Assembly (NCBI RefSeq): GCF_025629245.1
Contig: NZ_JANZXN010000030.1
Coordinates: forward strand, 114,855 to 178,854
Length of the DNA stretch: 64,000 bases
Reading direction: 5' to 3'
Source of the DNA: Natronobiforma cellulositropha
Lineage (GTDB): Archaea > Halobacteriota > Halobacteria > Halobacteriales > Natrialbaceae
Below the pieces are notes generated by a model. It saw only the letters and a list, made by a program, of their open reading frames with translations. It was not told the DNA's origin and did not search any database. This document shows positions 59,280 to 64,000 of this stretch, piece after piece. The first letter of the stretch is position 1. Every line of letters starts with the position of its first letter. Both the position numbers and the translations under genes were made by a program.

Positions 59280-60689
59280 TCACTCGGCCGGACTCTCACC
59301 CGACGTACCCGACTCCGTTCGGTCGACCCAGATCGTCTTCTCGTTGGCGAACGCCCGGATCCCCGGCCGACCGAGTTCGCGGCCGTAGCCCGAATCTTTC
59401 ACGCCGCCGAAAGGCACGCGCGGATCAGATTTCACGAGTTCGTTGACGAACGCACACCCCGCCTCGAGTCGCCGCGCCACCCGGCAGCCCCGGTCCGAAT
59501 CGGCCGTCCAGACGCTCGCCCCCAGGCCGAAGCGGACGTCGTTCGCGAGCGCGACCGCCTCGTCCTCGTCCCCGACCGTGAACACCGCTGCGGCGGGACC
59601 GAACACCTCGTCGACCGCAGCGGGCGCGTCGTGGGGCACGTCCGTCAACACCGTCGGCGGGTAGAACGCCCCCTCCCGCTCGAGTGGCTCGCCCCCACAC
59701 TCGAGGGTCGCCCCCGCCTCGACCGTCTCCTCGACCTGTTCGTGGAGTTCCTCGAGTAAGTCCGCCCGCGCCTGCGGACCGATCTCCGTCCCCTCCTCGC
59801 TCGGGTCGCCGACCGTCCGTGAGGTCATCTCCTCGACGAACCGGTCGACGAACTCGTCACGAACGTCCTCACAGACGATAAAGCGCTTCGCCGCGATACA
59901 GGACTGCCCGGAGTTGATCAGCCGCGCGTCGACGGCGCGCTCGACCGTCCGCTCGAGGTCGGCGTCTTCGAGCACGACGAACGGGTCGCTCCCGCCGAGT
60001 TCGAGCACCGCCGGCTTGAGTTCGCTCCCTGCCTGCTCGCCGACGGCCCGGCCAGCGCCGTCGCTGCCAGTGAGCGTCACCCCACGCAGCCGGTCGTCCG
60101 CGATGATGTCTGAAATGTCGCTCGAGGACACCAGCAGCGTCGAGAACACCCCCTCTGGGGCGCCGACCTCGCGGAAGAGGTCTTCGATGGCGAGCGCACA
60201 GCCGGGGACGTTCGAGGCGTGTTTCAATAGGCCGACGTTGCCGAGCGCAAGCGTCGGTGCGGCGAATCGAAACACCTGCCAGAACGGAAAGTTCCAGGGC
60301 ATGACGGCGAGTATCGGCCCGACGGGTTCGTAGGAGACGAACGCCTCGACGCCGGGTTCGGTACCGATCACCTCGTCCTGGAGGTAGGCCGCAGCGTGCT
60401 CGGCGTAGTGGTCACACACCCAGGCGCACTTCTCGACCTCCGCGCGACTCTGTGCGATCGGTTTTCCCATCTCGCGAGTGATCAAGTCGGCGTACACTTC
60501 CTGATCCGAACGCAGGCGCGAGGCGGCGTCTGCGAGCACCTGCTGGCGCTCGCGAATCTCACGCGAAGACCACGCCGGATAGGTCTCGAGCGCGCGCTCG
60601 AGTCGGTCGTCCCAGTCGTCGCTCGAGTGTGCGTCGTAGGTGTCGTTCGTCTCGCCGGTCGCCGGGTTCGTGCTCTCGATGGTGGACAT
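59280..60689 (-). CDS. NAD(P)-dependent aldehyde dehydrogenase, succinate-semialdehyde type
   Basis: 469 residues from ATG 60689 (MSTIESTNPATGETNDTYDA), the usual SSADH length. FITREMGKPIAQSRAEVEKC-like (LITREMGKPIAQSRAEVEKC), MPWNFPFWQVFRFAAPTLALGN (cofactor), LELGGSDPFVVLEDADLE with the catalytic Glu and NSGQSCIAAKRF with the catalytic Cys. The VPFGGVKDSGYGRELGRPGIRAF tail is canonical. It oxidises a semialdehyde; substrate open. Confidence 0.93.
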   Translation of the reverse strand: MSTIESTNPATGETNDTYDAHSSDDWDDRLERALETYPAWSSREIRERQQVLADAASRLRSDQEVYADLITREMGKPIAQSRAEVEKCAWVCDHYAEHAAAYLQDEVIGTEPGVEAFVSYEPVGPILAVMPWNFPFWQVFRFAAPTLALGNVGLLKHASNVPGCALAIEDLFREVGAPEGVFSTLLVSSSDISDIIADDRLRGVTLTGSDGAGRAVGEQAGSELKPAVLELGGSDPFVVLEDADLERTVERAVDARLINSGQSCIAAKRFIVCEDVRDEFVDRFVEEMTSRTVGDPSEEGTEIGPQARADLLEELHEQVEETVEAGATLECGGEPLEREGAFYPPTVLTDVPHDAPAAVDEVFGPAAAVFTVGDEDEAVALANDVRFGLGASVWTADSDRGCRVARRLEAGCAFVNELVKSDPRVPFGGVKDSGYGRELGRPGIRAFANEKTIWVDRTESGTSGESPAE

Positions 60690-61221
60690 GGGTCGGGGAG
60701 TCGACCACGAGCAGACGCATAACGCCTTCCGTGACAGGTGCTGGGGCCCGCACCGAAGACGAGCCGTGAGCCTCGAGCGAGCGGGGCGCTGTAGAGACGG
60801 CCACGGATCGAACACGGATCGAACACGGATCGATAGTACATATGGTATCTGACTGTTCTATCGTATCCCCCTTTATCGGATGGTATTTTTGTTTCAATAA
60901 TGTCTGGGATGGACACGCACACCAAACCAGCCACAGGCCCAGTAGGAAGGAGCTAGAAGGCGGATTGTGAAGTGTCAGACAGCATAGACCGGCACCACCC
61001 ACACACCTGTCTGAGAACACCTGTGTGTCCCCAAACGGCTACAGAACCAGTACTGTACCAACTGTCTAAAAATGTGCTTCGGGAACAGATAGAAGGAAAT
61101 AATAAATTTTCGGAGATACCAATCAGTACGATGAGTGATCGGCGTATGTGGTGTGAGCGGGAACCGCTCGAGCGTCGGGAGACGTCGCTGTGAGTGAGTG
61201 GCGAGCTGACGAGCCGTCGGG
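60690..61221. other. Gene-free gap with 11-bp triple repeat
   Basis: 532 bp. An 11-bp unit (ACACGGATCGA) is repeated three times, 60801-60833, next to the palindromic CATATG (60839-60844). AT-rich stretch 61075-61125. No plausible protein in any frame. Likely promoter material for the aldehyde dehydrogenase (minus). Confidence 0.45.
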
Positions 61222-62616
61222 TCAGTCTTCGGCGGGAGCGCCCGCACGGGCGCGCATCATCGACGCGCCGCGCTCGAGCCAGTTGCGGCGGACGTAGATG
61301 GCACCGATCAGCGCCGCCCGCCAGGCGAAGTCGGCGACGATGGCGACGTAGGCGGCGACGACACCGTACTCGAGTCGGACGCCGAAGACGTAGGTGATAC
61401 CCAGCAAGAAGACGACCATTCCCGTCACCTTCGCGACGAACGGCGGGCGGCTCTCGCTGCCGCCGCGCAACGAGCCAGCGAGCACGACGTAACAGGCGAT
61501 GAAGACGGTCGAGACGGCGTAGGCTCGAGCGAACGCGACGGCGTACTCGAGCGTCTCGGGGTCGCGTGTGAAGGCGAGCGCGAGCCACTCGGCGGCGAAA
61601 AAGAGGATGACACCGATGCCACCGAGGGTCACGACGGCGAGCGCGGCCGCGGCGAGACCGTCGAAGTAGGCCGTCTCTGGCTCGCGCCTGCCGAGTGACT
61701 GGCCGCAGATGATGTTCGCGGCGACGCCGTAGCCCCTGGCGAGCGGAGCGGAAATCTGCTGGTAGACCCGTCGTCCGATGTGGTAGGCGGCGTTGACTTC
61801 CGTGCCGAAGGCGAGCAAGATCGCGTTGAACGGAAACTCGGCGACCAGTTCGGTGATCCCCTCGAGGACGCGTGGCGCACCGATGACGATCAACTGGCGG
61901 GTGACGACGGTGTTGTGCGGACGCACCAGCGAGATGTCGCTTCGTGGGCCGAACAGGACCACGAGAAACGCGCCCGCGGCGAGGACGTCGCCGAGAGCGG
62001 TGGCGATAGCGATGCCGACGACCGAGAGCGCGGGAAACGGGCCGAGACCGAAGGCGAGACAGACGGTGAGAACGATGTTCAGCCCGTTCGCGCCCGCGTT
62101 GACGTACATCGGCGTGCGCGTATCGCCAGTGCCCTGAATCGCTCGCGCGGCGATCATCGTCACGTGAAACGCCGGTGCAGAAATCATGATGATCGTGAGG
62201 TACAGGCCACCGAGACGCACGATTTCGCTGTCGGCTCCGAGCACCGCGAGCGCCCAGTAGCTACCGACGAGACCGAAGACGACGAACGGGACGGCCGCGA
62301 GGAGTCCGAGCAGGAGCGCCTGGGTGACCGCCTCGTCACGGGTAGCCGTCTGACCGCTGCCGGTGTCCTGACTCGAGAGCGCGATCGCGCCGTCGCCGAC
62401 GCCCATACCGAGCCACAGCGGCAGTCGGCCGTAGATGTCCGCCAGTCCGACGGCGGCGACTGCGGCGGGCGAGAAGAAGCCGGCGACGACGATGTCCGTC
62501 GTCCGCATCAGCGTCCGGAGCACCTGCTCGGCCATCATCGGCCAGGAGAGGTCGAAGACCCGAACCCAGACGGCGAAGACGCGCGAGTGACGGAGACGCT
62601 CCTCGAGCGAACCCAT
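61222..62616 (-). CDS. MATE-family multidrug/Na+ exporter
   Basis: 464 residues from ATG 62616 (MGSLEERLRHSRVFAVWVRV). 12 hydrophobic segments in two six-helix halves: FDLSWPMMAEQVLRTLMRTTDIVVAGFFS at the start of half one, NTVVTRQLIVIGAPRVLEGITELVAEFPFNAILL at the start of half two. Typical MATE features are RAIQGTGDTRTPMYVNAGANGLNIVL and GSLRGGSESRPPF. Probably Na+- or H+-coupled drug efflux. Divergent from the hydrolase. Confidence 0.9.
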   Translation of the reverse strand: MGSLEERLRHSRVFAVWVRVFDLSWPMMAEQVLRTLMRTTDIVVAGFFSPAAVAAVGLADIYGRLPLWLGMGVGDGAIALSSQDTGSGQTATRDEAVTQALLLGLLAAVPFVVFGLVGSYWALAVLGADSEIVRLGGLYLTIIMISAPAFHVTMIAARAIQGTGDTRTPMYVNAGANGLNIVLTVCLAFGLGPFPALSVVGIAIATALGDVLAAGAFLVVLFGPRSDISLVRPHNTVVTRQLIVIGAPRVLEGITELVAEFPFNAILLAFGTEVNAAYHIGRRVYQQISAPLARGYGVAANIICGQSLGRREPETAYFDGLAAAALAVVTLGGIGVILFFAAEWLALAFTRDPETLEYAVAFARAYAVSTVFIACYVVLAGSLRGGSESRPPFVAKVTGMVVFLLGITYVFGVRLEYGVVAAYVAIVADFAWRAALIGAIYVRRNWLERGASMMRARAGAPAED

Positions 62617-63003
62617 TGGAGAGCCTTCGCACACCGACCGTTTGAACGTTGAGAAAGCGGCCATCGAAGTGGCATCTAATCCACCGAATTTCGCACGGAA
62701 GTGTACGAATCGGCTGCATAAACCCCAGGGACGGACAGGCGTCCATTCTATGCGAGGGCGCCCGGAGAGCGGGCAGGAGACGAGTGAACCGAGTGAACGG
62801 ACGCACGCGAGAGCGGCCTTCGGGTTCTCGGGTGCGGGTGGACACCGCCGTCCGGCCCTCGGAGGCGGTCAGACTGTGATACAGGCAATCGATACGGACA
62901 GAAAGCCATCGACCGTTCGAAAGTAGGGACCAATACTAGGTATGTGAGGAACAGGGATCCGACTAAGCAGGAGGTTTTTACACCAGGAGTGGGTCGCTCG
63001 AGT
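62617..63003 (+). promoter_or_regulatory. Divergent gap before the isochorismatase-like gene
   Basis: 387 bp; no gene. GGAGGTTTTTACA (62970-62982) places a TATA box about 29 nt before the ATG at 63004. Confidence 0.5.
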
Positions 63004-63720
63004 ATGGGTCAGACCCTAGCAGACCTGAGAGCGGAGAATTACGTACCAGACGCCGTCCCGGACTCGGACCTCGAGTACTTCACGACGGACGGGACGTCCC
63101 GAAAGATCGGCTGGGGGGACACGCCCGCCGTGCTCGTCGTCGACATGACGCTCGCGTTCACCGAGGAGCGCGCGGACGTGGGCGAGCCGTGCGTCGCGGC
63201 GAACGCCGAGTTGCTCGAGGCGGCACGCGCGGCGGACGTCCCGGTGTTCTACGTGACACCGAGCGCACCCGGCACGTATCCCGACGACTACCAGGGGACG
63301 ACGAAGACCTCGAGCGGGGCGAGCGACGACCCCGACCCCGAGCGCGTCGAGTGGCGCGAGAAACTCGACGTGATCGCACCGGAACTCGAGCCGGAGGCGG
63401 ACGAGGTCGTCGTCCCGAAGCCACGGGCGAGTTCGTTCTTCGACACCCACTACGCGAACCTACTCCACTACTACGGCATCGACACGCTGATCGTCACCGG
63501 GATGACCACCAGCGGCTGTGTCAGAGGCACCGTCGTCGACGGCCACTCGAGTAACTTCCGCGTCATCGTCCCGCCGGAGTGCGTCGGGGACCGGTCGATC
63601 ATCTCCCACGAACTCTCGCTGTTCGACATGAGCATGAAGTACGCGGACGTGACGCCCGTCGCAGACGTCATCGAGAAACTCGGCGAGTACGCCGAGACGC
63701 CGGTGGTCGCCGACGACTGA
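63004..63720 (+). CDS. Isochorismatase-family cysteine hydrolase
   Basis: 238 residues from ATG 63004 (MGQTLADLRAENYVPDAVPD). Catalytic triad: Asp in VLVVDMTLAFTEE, Lys in VVVPKPRASSFFDT and Cys in MTTSGCVRGTVVDG. N-carbamoylsarcosine/isochorismatase type amidase, cytoplasmic. It may hydrolyse an amide or carbamoyl compound; the substrate cannot be named. Confidence 0.9.
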   Translation: MGQTLADLRAENYVPDAVPDSDLEYFTTDGTSRKIGWGDTPAVLVVDMTLAFTEERADVGEPCVAANAELLEAARAADVPVFYVTPSAPGTYPDDYQGTTKTSSGASDDPDPERVEWREKLDVIAPELEPEADEVVVPKPRASSFFDTHYANLLHYYGIDTLIVTGMTTSGCVRGTVVDGHSSNFRVIVPPECVGDRSIISHELSLFDMSMKYADVTPVADVIEKLGEYAETPVVADD

Positions 63721-63893
63721 GAGGCGTACGGCCGACGACACCCAGCCCCAGCGATTCATGCGATCGGCTTTTTTCGACGCGGACTGAGGAGCCAGCGACA
63801 GCGACCCCTGGAGACGGGCGGGCGTGACGCCCGTCGGTGGCGCGGAGAGCAGTGTCGACTCGAGGTGTTGAGTGGAGACCACCGTTCAGTGAC

Positions 63894-64000
63894 GGAGAGG
63901 AGAGGAGAGGAGAGGAGAGGAGAGGAGAGGAGAGGAGAGGAGAGGAGAGGAGAGGAGAGGAGAGGAGAGGAGAGGAGAGGAGAGGAGAGGAGAGGAGAGG
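63894..64000 (+). repeat. AGGAG pentanucleotide repeat reaching the window edge
   Basis: From about 63894 to the end, GGAGA/AGGAG repeats every 5 nt without interruption, about 21 copies in view. It follows the hydrolase gene by about 170 nt. It may be a genuine microsatellite or an assembly-end artefact; nothing codes here. Confidence 0.85.

Noticed and set aside
1..64000. tRNA, rRNA, CRISPR or replication origin
   Set aside because: No cloverleaf with T-loop, no rRNA stretches, no regularly spaced repeats with spacers and no Orc1/Cdc6 gene or ORB-type repeats were seen by eye; a tRNA scan would settle the first.

Overview
The window reads as a chromosome segment of a haloarchaeon (class Halobacteria, probably a Natrialbaceae-type organism). 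The proteins are strongly acidic, the coding sequence is GC-rich with abundant CTCGAG, and archaeal TFB, PadR, TrmB, Lrp and haloarchaeal membrane-anchored winged-helix regulators are present. Several secreted proteins carry twin-arginine (Tat) signals, including one Tat lipoprotein, and many genes have a TATA box about 30 nt before the start codon (leaderless or short-leader transcripts). I found no tRNA, rRNA, CRISPR array or intact insertion sequence.

Layout. 1-5.7 kb (minus): an Mrp-type Na+/H+ antiporter operon (E-F-G-B-B-C-D-D, the last D cut by the window edge) in tightly overlapping genes. 6.0-8.8 kb: pyrimidine genes pyrD and a pyrC-like amidohydrolase around a small unknown gene. 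9-18.9 kb: a sugar-nucleotide epimerase, a small membrane protein, a membrane winged-helix regulator, a very acidic secreted DUF7282-type protein with six spaced beta-strand repeats, DUF7344-type and other small regulators, zinc-finger miniproteins, a DUF1616 membrane protein and a compact structured element near 18.1 kb.

19.2-48.0 kb is a surface-polysaccharide / glycosylation island. A four-gene operon matches the UDP-2,3-diacetamido-glucuronate route (WbpD-, WbpE-, WbpB- and WbpA-like). Around it are a glycosyltransferase, three polysaccharide deacetylases (one a Tat lipoprotein), two alkaline-phosphatase-superfamily proteins, a PP-loop enzyme, a large GT-C-like membrane protein, a class III CoA-transferase, a GNAT acyltransferase, a Gfo/Idh/MocA oxidoreductase, a Wzx/AglR-like flippase and a TrmB regulator. 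An APC permease with two Usp domains and its Lrp-RCK regulator sit inside it.

Many island units share an unusual promoter word, ATAACAAAG (ten sites seen, nine on plus and one on minus). It takes the place of a TATA box, and in six cases the first start codon lies 37-43 nt from its first base. For two genes that start codon opens a 20-23 codon leader ORF that overlaps the gene start by ATGA.

41.7-56.2 kb holds five paralogous Tat-secreted beta-helix proteins. Their BRE/TATA begins exactly 32 nt before the ATG in every case, and three carry 1, 4 or 6 copies of a roughly 85-residue C-terminal module. 56.2-64 kb: a vapBC remnant, a DUF7344-type regulator, a TFB gene, an aldehyde dehydrogenase, a MATE exporter, an isochorismatase-like hydrolase and a long AGGAG pentanucleotide repeat at the edge. 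The working picture is a co-regulated capsule/S-layer-glycan locus beside an expanding family of exported surface proteins.
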